Below, piece by piece: positions 44,788-54,119 of a stretch of DNA of 64,000 nucleotides. Location: contig JAEEQW010000005.1 in NCBI GenBank assembly GCA_016285515.1, positions 62,001-126,000 of the forward strand, written 5' to 3'. Position numbers and translations under genes: made by a program. Position 1 is the first letter of the stretch. Each line of letters opens with the position of its first letter. The notes under the pieces were generated by a model, which worked only from the letters and a program-made list of their open reading frames with translations, did not search any database and was not told the origin of the DNA. Origin of the DNA: Bacteroidales bacterium (GTDB lineage Bacteria; Bacteroidota; Bacteroidia; Bacteroidales; BM520).

Positions 44788-46827
44788 ATGAAATCATTAC
44801 AAAAAGCAATTATGATTACAGCAATTATTTCTATTACAATAAGTTGCAACAATAATAAGAAATTCGAGCAGCCTAAGCCCGACGACAGTTTCAAATGGCA
44901 GGTTGACCAGTTCGACGACATTCGCATAATGCGTTATCAGGTTCCTGACTGGGACAGCCTTTCCCTCAATCAGAAACAATTCGTTTATTATCTATGTGAG
45001 GCTGCTTACTGGGGCAGGGACATAACTACCGACCAATATTACAAGAACAACCTTACCATACGCCGCACTCTCGAAGGGATTTACACTTCATACGAAGGCG
45101 ACAAGAACGATGCACAATGGATAGCATTTGAGAAATATCTCAAAAAAATATGGTTTGCCAACGGCATCCACCATCACTATTCAAACGACAAATTCACTCC
45201 TGAATTTACCGAAGAATACTTCAGAATGCTCATTGACAACAGCAAGAACTCGTTGGTTGCTCAGATTGGCGACAAAGAGACATTCATCGACAACTTATGC
45301 ACAATCATATTTAATCCTGCAGTTGCAGCTTCAAGAAACAATTCCTCGGCCAAAGACATAGTTGCAGAATCTGCAGTCAATTTCTACGACAATGTAACCG
45401 CCAAGGAAGTCAATGATTTCTACAACAAAATGACTGTCCCCGATCCAGAGCATCCAATATCCAAGGGGCTCAATTCAAAATTAGTCAAGGAAAACGGCAA
45501 AATAGTTGAAAAGACTTACAAACTTGACGGCTTATACGGCAATTACATAGCAAAAATAATTGAGAACCTTGAAAAGGCGAAACAGTTTGCTGAAAATGAG
45601 ATGCAGAAACACGAGATTGACCTGCTTATAGATTATTACAGAACCGGTAATTTGACCACATGGGATGAATACAATATCGTATGGGCTCAGAACACTGTGC
45701 CAACTGTAGATTACGTCAACGGTTTCATAGAAGATTACGACGATCCATTAGGACGCAAGGCAACATGGGAATCCGTCGTCAATTTCAAGGATTTCGAGGA
45801 GACCAAGGTAACAGAACTTATAAGTGCAAATGCACAATGGTTCGAGGACAACAATCCTGTTGATCCGCGTTTCAAGAAAAAAGAAGTCAAAGGCGTAAGT
45901 GCCAAGGCAATAAACTGCGTTGCTCTCGGCGGTGCCACCTACCCTTCTCCTCCTATCGGAATCAATTTGCCTAATGCCGACTGGATAAGAAAGGATTACG
46001 GTTCAAAGTCAGTGACTATCACCAACTTGACATACGCATACGACCAGGCGGCAAAGCAAGTCGGAGGCACTCTTCAGGAATTTGCCGCAGATACGGACGA
46101 AATCGAAAGAAGTAAAAAGTACGGTTATCTCACCGACAACCTTCACACCGACCTTCACGAATGTCTCGGACACGGCAGCGGACAGCTTCTTCCAGGAGTC
46201 AGCCCGACATCACTGCTTGAGAATCAGTCAACGCTGGAAGAGGCAAGAGCTGATCTTTTCGCACTTTACTACCTCGCCGACCCAAAACTACTCGAGTTGG
46301 GCCTCGTACCTGACATGGAAGCTTATAAAGCTGAGTATGACGCATATATACGCAACGGCTTAATATCACAGCTGACAAGAATCCAGCCGGGTAAAAACAT
46401 TGAGGAAGCTCACATGAGAAACCGCGCACTCATCTCTAACTGGATTTTTGAGCACGGACTTGACAACAACGTGATTTCAAAATATCAGAAAGATGGCAAG
46501 ACATACGTCAAAATTAACGAATATGAGAAAATGCGCCAGCTTATCGGACAACTCCTCGCCGAAGTCCAGAGGATCAAATCGGAAGGTGACTATAAGGCCG
46601 GCGCGGAATTAGTCAACAAATATGCCGTCAAGGTCGATCCTGTCCTCCATAAAGAGATTCTTGAAAGATACGAAAAACTTCATCTGGCTCCTTACGGTGG
46701 ATTTATCAATCCACAATTAACTCCCGAATACGACAAGGACAACAACGTCATAAACATAAAAATCAGCTATCCGGAAAATTACATTGAACAGATGCTGATG
46801 ATGAGCAAAAACTATTCCCTGTTATGA
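44788..46827 (+). CDS. M49 family dipeptidyl-peptidase III
   Basis: Zinc metallopeptidase removing dipeptides from short peptides. The M49 motif HEC-LGH is at H457-E458 and H462, and the third ligand is probably E485 (LEEARAD). A cysteine inside the motif is known from the Bacteroides thetaiotaomicron enzyme. The N-terminus carries a signal with a lipoprotein-like cysteine (ISITISC, C20), although Thr at -3 is a poor lipobox. Export to the periplasm is likely, unlike cytosolic eukaryotic DPP III. At 679 aa it is full length. Its last 4 bases overlap the next gene. Confidence 0.93.
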   Translation: MKSLQKAIMITAIISITISCNNNKKFEQPKPDDSFKWQVDQFDDIRIMRYQVPDWDSLSLNQKQFVYYLCEAAYWGRDITTDQYYKNNLTIRRTLEGIYTSYEGDKNDAQWIAFEKYLKKIWFANGIHHHYSNDKFTPEFTEEYFRMLIDNSKNSLVAQIGDKETFIDNLCTIIFNPAVAASRNNSSAKDIVAESAVNFYDNVTAKEVNDFYNKMTVPDPEHPISKGLNSKLVKENGKIVEKTYKLDGLYGNYIAKIIENLEKAKQFAENEMQKHEIDLLIDYYRTGNLTTWDEYNIVWAQNTVPTVDYVNGFIEDYDDPLGRKATWESVVNFKDFEETKVTELISANAQWFEDNNPVDPRFKKKEVKGVSAKAINCVALGGATYPSPPIGINLPNADWIRKDYGSKSVTITNLTYAYDQAAKQVGGTLQEFAADTDEIERSKKYGYLTDNLHTDLHECLGHGSGQLLPGVSPTSLLENQSTLEEARADLFALYYLADPKLLELGLVPDMEAYKAEYDAYIRNGLISQLTRIQPGKNIEEAHMRNRALISNWIFEHGLDNNVISKYQKDGKTYVKINEYEKMRQLIGQLLAEVQRIKSEGDYKAGAELVNKYAVKVDPVLHKEILERYEKLHLAPYGGFINPQLTPEYDKDNNVINIKISYPENYIEQMLMMSKNYSLL

Positions 46828-47999
46828 AAGTAATTGTCACAGTTACAAACGACCTTGTCACTGATCAACGCGTTGCACGTACCTGTGATGTACTTTCCAG
46901 CATGAACGCCGATATTCTGCTTGTCGGAAGAAAACTGAAGAACAGTCTCCCTATCAAACGTGATTATCCCACAAGAAGGCTGAAACTTCTCTTCAACAAG
47001 GAATTCGCATTCTATGCCGAATACAATATTCGTCTGTTTTTCTTTCTGCTATTCCACAAATTCGATGTGCTTTTCGCAAACGACCTGGATGTGCTGATGC
47101 CTAACGTAATGGTTGCAAAACTGAAACACAAGCCGATAATCTATGACAGCCACGAATATTTTACAGGAATGCCTGAACTTGTCGGACGCGATTTCGTCAA
47201 AAAATTTTGGAAGAGAATTGAAGACAAATACATTCCAAAAGTTGATTCCATGATTACCGTGAACCAGTCGATTGCCAACACGTATCAGAAAGAATACGGC
47301 ATCGATGTTCAGGTAATCAGAAACGTTCCTATGAGTTATGAATCGAATCCTGACATCCAATATGAAGAAGTTGTAAAAGAAATTGGCAGCAAATATATCA
47401 TATACCAGGGAGCCGTGAACTTGCAACGCGGTCTTGAGGAAACAATTGCTTCCATGGAATTTGTCGAAGGATACAAATTCGTAATTGCAGGCGATGGGGA
47501 CATTCTTGATGCTCTTAAAACGATGGTTGCCTCGCTGCCATGGAAGAACAAGATAGTTTTTCTCGGACGCGTTTCACCTGCCAATCTGCGAAAGTACACG
47601 ATGTGTGCCAGTCTCGGGCTCAGTCCGGAACTTGACTGCTGTAAAAATTATCATTTCGCACTACCCAACAAATTCTTCGACTACATAAATGCCAACATCC
47701 CTGTTCTGGTTTCCAATTTGGTGGAAATGGTTAACATTGTAAATCAATACAATATCGGTGAAATCATAAAATCACATGATGCAAAGGAACTGGGAAGTCA
47801 AATCAACTCCATGCTTGCCAATAAAGAACATCTCGCCGCATACAAGGAAAACACTAAAATAGCCGCCGGACAGTTATGCTGGGAAAAGGAATCTCTGAAA
47901 CTTAAAGAAATTTTATCTGAATATGTAAGTTTTAAAACCGGCAACGTATCTGAAGAACTGCCTGAAAACCGCAGAATTATGCCAAATCAAAACAATTAG
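46824..47999 (+). CDS. Family 4 glycosyltransferase
   Basis: GT-B fold transferase of 391 aa. The N-terminal half opens VIVTVTNDLVTDQRVARTCD, a stretch common in Bacteroidota GT4 proteins, and has IIYDSHEYF. The C-terminal half has YQGAVNLQRGLEETI and the donor-site region PELDCCKNYHFALPNKFFDYI. It is cytoplasmic or membrane-associated. Donor and acceptor are unknown. The ATGA overlap with the DPP III gene couples its translation, although no functional link to peptidases is obvious. Confidence 0.88.
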   Translation: MKVIVTVTNDLVTDQRVARTCDVLSSMNADILLVGRKLKNSLPIKRDYPTRRLKLLFNKEFAFYAEYNIRLFFFLLFHKFDVLFANDLDVLMPNVMVAKLKHKPIIYDSHEYFTGMPELVGRDFVKKFWKRIEDKYIPKVDSMITVNQSIANTYQKEYGIDVQVIRNVPMSYESNPDIQYEEVVKEIGSKYIIYQGAVNLQRGLEETIASMEFVEGYKFVIAGDGDILDALKTMVASLPWKNKIVFLGRVSPANLRKYTMCASLGLSPELDCCKNYHFALPNKFFDYINANIPVLVSNLVEMVNIVNQYNIGEIIKSHDAKELGSQINSMLANKEHLAAYKENTKIAAGQLCWEKESLKLKEILSEYVSFKTGNVSEELPENRRIMPNQNN

Positions 48000-48028
48000 T
48001 TAATAATCAAAATAATACATAAAATATT

Positions 48029-48964
48029 ATGAGCATAAATTTCAAGAAGAAAGAAAAACCATTTTCAAAGAACTGGATTAAATCATATTGTCTTATCATA
48101 CTTGGCTGCATGTTATTTGCAGTAGGAGATGTGATGTTTGTCAACCCCTACCGTCTTGCACCTGGCGGGACATACGGTCTTGCCAATGTCTTCAATACGC
48201 TATGGCCGTGGCGTATCAGTTACTATGCTCTCTGCATGGACATACCCCTTCTCATCATCGGCACATGGGTCTTAGGTCCGCGGTTCGGTGCAAAGACTGT
48301 TATTTCCACCATTTTGATTTCAGTCTTCGTCTGGATACTTGAAAGCACATGGGGCTATAATCCGGTCATCCACGACGGACTCATTGAGAATCCTGCTCCA
48401 GGAGAACTTGGTTTTGTTCCTGACTATTTTCTCAACACGTTAGTGGCAGGATTGATCTATGGTTTGGCCATAGGACTTATTTTCCGTGCCGGTGCAACAT
48501 CAGGCGGCAGTGACATCATAGCTATGCTCCTCAACAAAGGGGTCAAAACATCCTTGGGAACCCTTGTACTGATAGTCGATTCAACGATATCACTAACAAC
48601 ATTTATAGCATTCAAACAGGCAAGACTTCCAATTTACTCAATTCTTTTGATTGCTATAGAAAGCAAAATCATTGATATTGTGGTGGATGGAATCAAAAGT
48701 TACAAGACTGTATTTATCATTTCCGATCACATAGAGGAAATCCGACAGTTTATTATCGTTGATCTTGAGCGCGGCGGAACCTGCTTCAAAGGAACAGGGC
48801 TTTATAAAGGCAACGAAAGAGAAATGATTTACACTACCATCACGAGAAATGAATTCGTGAAGCTGAGAAGCAAAATCTACGATATAGACCCAAATGCCTT
48901 CATCAATGTCACAAACAGTTCTGAAACCATTGGGGAAGGATTCAAAGCCCTAGAGAAAGACTGA
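48029..48964 (+). CDS. YitT family membrane protein (DUF161 plus DUF2179)
   Basis: Inner-membrane protein of 311 aa with about five hydrophobic segments in the first 210 residues, including PYRLAPGGTYGLANV and FRAGATSGGSDIIAMLL, the glycine-rich repeats of the YitT family. A soluble DUF2179 domain follows (KTVFIISDHIEEIRQFI, about 225-311) and resembles a small regulatory ACT-like fold. The transport function is not established. It lies 29 bases after the glycosyltransferase gene. Confidence 0.9.
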   Translation: MSINFKKKEKPFSKNWIKSYCLIILGCMLFAVGDVMFVNPYRLAPGGTYGLANVFNTLWPWRISYYALCMDIPLLIIGTWVLGPRFGAKTVISTILISVFVWILESTWGYNPVIHDGLIENPAPGELGFVPDYFLNTLVAGLIYGLAIGLIFRAGATSGGSDIIAMLLNKGVKTSLGTLVLIVDSTISLTTFIAFKQARLPIYSILLIAIESKIIDIVVDGIKSYKTVFIISDHIEEIRQFIIVDLERGGTCFKGTGLYKGNEREMIYTTITRNEFVKLRSKIYDIDPNAFINVTNSSETIGEGFKALEKD

Positions 48965-49023
48965 CAAATAGACAAACAGAATATATATTCGACCAAATGG
49001 AAAATCACCCCAGCAAATTTATA

Positions 49024-49031
49024 TAATTTTG
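49024..49031 (+). promoter_or_regulatory. Bacteroidota -7 element for the DUF819-Omp85 unit
   Basis: TAATTTTG matches TAnnTTTG, 28 bases upstream of the ATG at 49060. The element lies within the right half of a CAGCAAA/TTTGCTG inverted repeat (49011-49034), which could be a weak operator or the end of the YitT transcript. Confidence 0.45.
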
Positions 49032-49059
49032 CTGTTTAATTCAAAACAAGTGATTTTTT

Positions 49060-50229
49060 ATGAAACTGATAATTATTGCTGCAATTTATTTGCTATGTCC
49101 AATCTTAATTGCATCACTTTTTGTAAGGTATAAATTTATTCAAAAGGTAGGCACTGTCATAATTGCATACGCTATAGGTATCATCATGGCTCTCACGGGC
49201 TTCATAAAGTTTGAAGACCCCGTTCAAACACAGACAATCAGCACAATACAGACATGGATAATGAACCTTTCTGTCCCTCTTGCCATCCCGCTCATGCTGT
49301 TCAGCTGTGATTTCAAATTGTGGACGAAGTCACTCCCAAAAACGTTTTTATCCCTCATTGGAGGTGTCAGTGCTGTGGTCGTAGCCATCATCTCAGCATT
49401 TTTCATATTCCGCAATCAAGGCATTGAAAACCTGAACAACGTTGCCGGAATGATGACTGGCATCTACACTGGAGGAACACTCAACTTCTATGCTTTGGGT
49501 TCAGCTCTCAAGGTAGATCCTACCATCATCACCTTCGTATATACCTTTGAAATGCTCGTTACTTTCCCGCTGATAATGTTCATTGTAGGCGGCGGATACA
49601 AATTCTTCCGCAAACTTCTGCCTTTCAAGGATGAATCCACATCCGCCGATGAAACAGAAGTCAGACTCCACGATATAGAGGATTACGGCAATATGCTTAG
49701 ACGCAGAACCCTCCCTAAAACATTGTTGGGATTACTTATCTCCATCGTATTCCTCGCCATAGGCGCCGGACTTTCATTATTAATCACCGGCAAATTACAT
49801 GAAATGATAATTATCCTCACAATAACAACTCTCGCCATTATAGCATCATTCATCAAACCAATCCGAGAACTTCCGAAGACATTCGAACTCGGAATGATTT
49901 TCATATTGATGTTCAGCATTGTTGTTGCCTCACAATTTGACATTTCCGTCGTCAACTACAAAGCTTTGCCTCTGCTATTCTTCGTTCTATACATAATGCT
50001 GATTGCTGTCACACTACACATCCTATTCTGCAAGATGACAAAGGTAAATGGTGACCTCTTCACTGTTTCAATAACCGGACTGCTTTGTTCGCCACCATTC
50101 ATTCCACCTGTAGTCAGTGCCATCGGTAACAAAAAGGTTCTCATTAGCGGAATCGTTGTCGGACTTGTGGGATATGCTATCGGCACTTATCTCGGAATTG
50201 GAATAGCATCATTACTGAGCTTATTTTAA
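49060..50229 (+). CDS. DUF819 family membrane transporter
   Basis: Polytopic protein of 389 aa with about ten hydrophobic segments, matching the DUF819 (YjcL-like) family. Characteristic stretches are VPLAIPLMLFSCDFK and GMMTGIYTGGTLNFYALG in the first half and SPPFIPPVVSAIGNK in the second. A charged loop (DESTSADETEVRLHD, about 190-205) divides the two halves. The substrate is unknown. An Omp85-type barrel gene follows after 20 bases, so the two may act on the same compound across both membranes. Confidence 0.88.
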   Translation: MKLIIIAAIYLLCPILIASLFVRYKFIQKVGTVIIAYAIGIIMALTGFIKFEDPVQTQTISTIQTWIMNLSVPLAIPLMLFSCDFKLWTKSLPKTFLSLIGGVSAVVVAIISAFFIFRNQGIENLNNVAGMMTGIYTGGTLNFYALGSALKVDPTIITFVYTFEMLVTFPLIMFIVGGGYKFFRKLLPFKDESTSADETEVRLHDIEDYGNMLRRRTLPKTLLGLLISIVFLAIGAGLSLLITGKLHEMIIILTITTLAIIASFIKPIRELPKTFELGMIFILMFSIVVASQFDISVVNYKALPLLFFVLYIMLIAVTLHILFCKMTKVNGDLFTVSITGLLCSPPFIPPVVSAIGNKKVLISGIVVGLVGYAIGTYLGIGIASLLSLF

Positions 50230-50249
50230 CAAATTACATTTCAATAATT

Positions 50250-51626
50250 ATGAAAAAAAATCCACTCATTATATCATTAGCGTTATTTATCTGTGTCACA
50301 TCATTGAATGCACAGGACAAGAAAGTAAAAACAGGCTGGAATTTCGGTGCCCTGCCATGTATCAGCTATGATGCCGACCTTGGTTTCCAATACGGTGCAT
50401 TGGCCAACATTTATTATTACGGCGATGGCTCGATTTATCCGGAATACCTGCATTCCCTCTATATTGAAGCCTCAACGACCACACGTAGAAACACCATATT
50501 GCGCATATCATACGACTCCAAATATCTGATACCGAATCACGGTGTAGCAATAGATGTCACATATATGCCTGACCCTGCTTGCTCCTTCTATGGATTTGAC
50601 GGCTATAACTCTGTAGTCAATAAGGACTGGGTTACCACCGGTGACGATGATTACCAGTCAAGAGTGTTCTACAACTACAAACGCTCACTTTTCCGCGCAG
50701 TCGCCGACATTGACGGTAAAATCTACGGCAACTGGATGTGGAATCTGGGTGCAGGCGTATTCAAATACACATGCGATACCATTAACACCCCATATTTCAA
50801 CAAGAAAAGGGATGTCACAGACGAAAAATATCTTCCATACGTAAGCGGCGGCCTTTATCAGCGTTACATTGACTGGGGCTTAATTAACCCGGAAGAACAA
50901 TATGGCGGCTGGCATCCATACATCCACGCCGGTATCACATACGACAGCCGTGATTTCAGAGGCAATCCTTCGAAAGGCATTTATACAGATGCATTTATCA
51001 CCTACAATGCCGCCTTCGGCAATCAGAAAGAATACAACAATCTTATGTTGAACTTCGATTTCCGTCAATACATCACAATCATACGCAACAGGCTCACTTT
51101 TGCATATCGTCTCAGCACACAGAACCTGTTGTTGGGCGAATCACCTGTATATACACAGGCAGTGCAGAACTGTCTGATATACAAACGCGCCATGTATGAC
51201 GTGGTCGGAGGCAGCAATTCTGTCCGTGGTCTGTTACGTAACCGCGTAATGGGTGATGGATTTGCCTTTGCAAACCTGGAATTTCGTGCAAGACTTTTCA
51301 ATTTCGACATCGGGAAGCAGCATTTCTACATCGGGCTCAATCCATTCTTCGACCTTGGTATGGTAACACAGCCATATAAATTCGATGAAGCTGAAATAAC
51401 AAAAGCCATAGCCGAAAACAATATAGCCAAAGGTCTTGACGACAAGGTTGAAGACTACTTCGATTTCACAGCAAATCCTTACGGTCTTCACATGTCAGCC
51501 GGCTGCGGACTGAAGATTGCCATGAACGAAAATTTCGTTCTCTCAGTTGACTGGGCAACACCGCTCGACAAACGCGACAACTACAAGGTTTCGAATCTGT
51601 ACATAAAAGTCGGATACCTGTTCTAA
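50250..51626 (+). CDS. Omp85/BamA-superfamily outer-membrane barrel apparently lacking POTRA domains
   Basis: Exported 458-aa protein with signal peptide MKKNPLIISLALFICVTSLNAQ. The mature chain starts almost at once with barrel strands (GWNFGALPCISYDADLGFQYGALANIY). The L6 loop motif of the superfamily is present as V325-R326-G327 (SVRGLLRN). The protein ends in the hydrophobic terminal strand YIKVGYLF, an outer-membrane insertion signal. There is no room for the usual POTRA domains. The function is unknown; the DUF819 gene upstream suggests a linked transport role. Confidence 0.85.
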   Translation: MKKNPLIISLALFICVTSLNAQDKKVKTGWNFGALPCISYDADLGFQYGALANIYYYGDGSIYPEYLHSLYIEASTTTRRNTILRISYDSKYLIPNHGVAIDVTYMPDPACSFYGFDGYNSVVNKDWVTTGDDDYQSRVFYNYKRSLFRAVADIDGKIYGNWMWNLGAGVFKYTCDTINTPYFNKKRDVTDEKYLPYVSGGLYQRYIDWGLINPEEQYGGWHPYIHAGITYDSRDFRGNPSKGIYTDAFITYNAAFGNQKEYNNLMLNFDFRQYITIIRNRLTFAYRLSTQNLLLGESPVYTQAVQNCLIYKRAMYDVVGGSNSVRGLLRNRVMGDGFAFANLEFRARLFNFDIGKQHFYIGLNPFFDLGMVTQPYKFDEAEITKAIAENNIAKGLDDKVEDYFDFTANPYGLHMSAGCGLKIAMNENFVLSVDWATPLDKRDNYKVSNLYIKVGYLF

Positions 51627-51687
51627 TTGAAAACCGACAGTTGACAATTAATCAACAGGCCTTTATTTTCATCGGAACAGCCACAAC

Positions 51688-52386
51688 ATGCTGACGATAC
51701 TTTACATATATCATAGCTGTTTCGCTATGGTTAATGACAAAACGATAATTGTTTTCGACTATTGGCATGACGATGGAGCACAAACGCTGCATAAACTATT
51801 GGAACAATCCGACAAGCAGGTTTATTTCATTGCATCTCACTTTCATGGAGACCATTACAATCCGGAAATACTAAGTTGGCCGCTGAAGAAAACTCCCAAA
51901 TACCTGCTGAGTTATGACATCATTAAAAAGAAACACGTACCTGCAGAAAAAGCCGACTTTGTCATGAGACCGGGATTAGAGTATGAAGATGAAAATTTCA
52001 AGTTACGTGCATTCCGCTCCACTGACATAGGAATTTCGATGGGGATAACCCTCCCTGACGGGACAGTGCTGTTTCATGCGGGTGACCTCAACAACTGGTA
52101 TTTTACAGAAGAAGTCGACAAACTGAAAGTCACCCTGCGTCAAATGGAAGGACTTTATCTCTCAGTGGTCAGGGAAGTATCAAAAACATATCCGCGAATT
52201 AATCATCTAATGTTTCCCATCGACCCACGAATAGGACAGGAAACTCTTCGAGGTGCCCGACAATGGCTACGTGCAATCCCCACCGACAACTTCTACCCTA
52301 TGCATTATTGGGAACAATACAATGATATGGCAGAAAGTATCCTCCAACTCCGAACCGAATTCACCCACACTACTTTTGTCATCTGA
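51688..52386 (+). CDS. Metallo-beta-lactamase fold hydrolase
   Basis: Cytoplasmic MBL-fold protein of 232 aa. The metal motif HxHxDH appears as SHFHGDHYNPE and a later ligand region as LFHAGDLNNW. No signal peptide is present. The family covers RNases, lactonases and glyoxalases, and the sequence does not select among them. It lies 61 bases after the Omp85-type gene on the same strand, so it may belong to that transcript, and it converges on the YeiH unit. Confidence 0.88.
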   Translation: MLTILYIYHSCFAMVNDKTIIVFDYWHDDGAQTLHKLLEQSDKQVYFIASHFHGDHYNPEILSWPLKKTPKYLLSYDIIKKKHVPAEKADFVMRPGLEYEDENFKLRAFRSTDIGISMGITLPDGTVLFHAGDLNNWYFTEEVDKLKVTLRQMEGLYLSVVREVSKTYPRINHLMFPIDPRIGQETLRGARQWLRAIPTDNFYPMHYWEQYNDMAESILQLRTEFTHTTFVI

Positions 52387-52465
52387 CTGGAGTATCACCC
52401 ATCTGCACTATCTGTTTCATCACCCTTCACATCACTTTCCACTCCAAGTTCAACACTGGCATTTA

Positions 52466-52750
52466 TCACCTATTCCTATCAATAAGTTTCCACAGCAGAT
52501 ACATCAACGCTCCCCACGCCAGGAATACAACAACATAAAAAACATACGGTAAAGACGGTGTATAAACATCCCAATCGAGTGTATTCTCATATTCGGGAAT
52601 GTCGGCATAATAGTATGCCCCAGCACCGAAATCAAGGTCTGGATTGAGACCGATTTGATGTGCCATTATATATATAGCAACAAGCAGAACCATCACCATT
52701 ACTGCAATGGTGATGATTCTGCCTGTTTTATGTTTATTAAGTTTAGTCAA
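52466..52750 (-). CDS. Small two-helix membrane protein downstream of the YeiH gene
   Basis: Not recognised. It is 94 aa with two membrane segments (about 11-32 and 66-87). The loop between them is rich in Asp and Tyr (DFGAGAYYYADIPEYENTLDWDVY). By the positive-inside rule both ends are cytoplasmic and the loop periplasmic. Its start overlaps the end of the YeiH-type gene by 8 bases, which argues that it is a real, translationally coupled gene and possibly a subunit or modulator of the exporter. Confidence 0.72.
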   Translation of the reverse strand: MTKLNKHKTGRIITIAVMVMVLLVAIYIMAHQIGLNPDLDFGAGAYYYADIPEYENTLDWDVYTPSLPYVFYVVVFLAWGALMYLLWKLIDRNR

Positions 52751-54101
52751 GTGGAGGTATTGGGAAGAATTTTCCTGAAAGCAGGAACCATACCATCAGT
52801 GCTGTAAGCAGGATGTTGAAACACTGGCCCACTATGTATAGCCAAAGCACTTTTCCGCCCTGCATACGAGAAATGAGGTCCTTGAAATTGGTATCAAGAC
52901 CTATTGACGTGAATGCAAGTACGAAGCACCAGTTCTTATATTGGTCAAGAACGCCGTTGATAGCCTTGACAGAATCAGGACCGGCAGTTGGCTGAACGAT
53001 GAATGAAGCAACCAATGAAGCGATAAAGAAACCTATGATGAACTTTGGGAAACGTGTCCATATTTCACCAGCACCAACTTTCTCACCTTTTTTGCGGTTG
53101 ACATTGGTTGCAAAAAAGAGAGCGACAAAGAATGCGATAAATCCTATAAGGATGTTCTGAATCATCTTCACAAGAACAGCTGACTTTTCACCAATGCTGC
53201 CACTTCCGTATGTACTGCCGGCAACAGCGACTGCGCCGGTGGAATCCACCGTACCGCCAATAAGCGAACCAGCCATTATCTCAGGAACATTCATTGCCTT
53301 TAGAATTATCGGTTCAAGCACCATCATCAAAATGGTAAATATGATTGAAATGCTGATAACCAACGAAAGATCTTCCTTTTTGCAATCGGAAGCAGCACCG
53401 GTTGCTATTGCTGCAGAAGTACCGCAGACAGATGTTGCCGATGCCATGGTAATAACCAGAGGCTTGTTGGTCATCTTGAACACCTTGGTACCAAGCCACC
53501 ACATAAACAGGATGACGATTGGGGTAACAACCCATGCGATTCCGATACCATAAAGTCCAAATTTTGCAATATTGCTGAACAGCACACTAAAACCCATTAT
53601 GACAAGTCCTGTCTTAATGTAAAACTCTGTGCGGATAGCTGGTTTGAGCCATTGAGGAACTCCAACTGTATTGGATATGAGAAGACCGACAAGAAGTGCC
53701 CAAAAAGCCCATTCCAGATAACGGTTTAAAGTGAATTCAGCACTTATCATCCTTACTATCAAAGATAAGATGAAAAGCACAATGAATGCAGGTATAAATT
53801 TGCCTATTTTTTCACCCTGAAGTTTTATCCCAATGGAAAAAAGAATGCCGAGTACGAGAAATGTACGCAAAGTCTTGACCCAGAAGACGCCACTGCTCAA
53901 CTGTTGTCCCAATGGAACAGCTTTCTTTGCGGCAGCTCCGGTGAGCTGCTCACCACATGTCCATGTTGAAAATTTGATGGCTGAAAAATCAAAAGTCTTT
54001 GTAAGCACTGCAAACATAGCAATGGCGATTACGATGAACCCCACCCAACATGCCTGCCAGTCTTCCTTCTTCCATAAATCCGATGTTTTAGTTTTTGCCA
54101 T
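52743..54101 (-). CDS. YeiH-type putative anion (sulfate) exporter
   Basis: Inner-membrane protein of 452 aa with about ten helices, belonging to the YeiH/PF03601 family annotated as putative sulfate exporters. Conserved stretches include TSVCGTSAAIATGA and GGTVDSTGAVAVAGSTYGSG. The first 80 residues form a soluble-looking insert (FSTWTCGEQLTGAAAKKAVPLGQQL) longer than in E. coli YeiH. It is 18 bases downstream of an outer-membrane barrel gene and overlaps a small membrane protein gene. The family substrate is not settled; sulfate, sulfite or sulfonates are the candidates. Confidence 0.88.
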   Translation of the reverse strand: MAKTKTSDLWKKEDWQACWVGFIVIAIAMFAVLTKTFDFSAIKFSTWTCGEQLTGAAAKKAVPLGQQLSSGVFWVKTLRTFLVLGILFSIGIKLQGEKIGKFIPAFIVLFILSLIVRMISAEFTLNRYLEWAFWALLVGLLISNTVGVPQWLKPAIRTEFYIKTGLVIMGFSVLFSNIAKFGLYGIGIAWVVTPIVILFMWWLGTKVFKMTNKPLVITMASATSVCGTSAAIATGAASDCKKEDLSLVISISIIFTILMMVLEPIILKAMNVPEIMAGSLIGGTVDSTGAVAVAGSTYGSGSIGEKSAVLVKMIQNILIGFIAFFVALFFATNVNRKKGEKVGAGEIWTRFPKFIIGFFIASLVASFIVQPTAGPDSVKAINGVLDQYKNWCFVLAFTSIGLDTNFKDLISRMQGGKVLWLYIVGQCFNILLTALMVWFLLSGKFFPIPPLD

Positions 54102-54119
54102 GATAATATCCTCCTTTAT

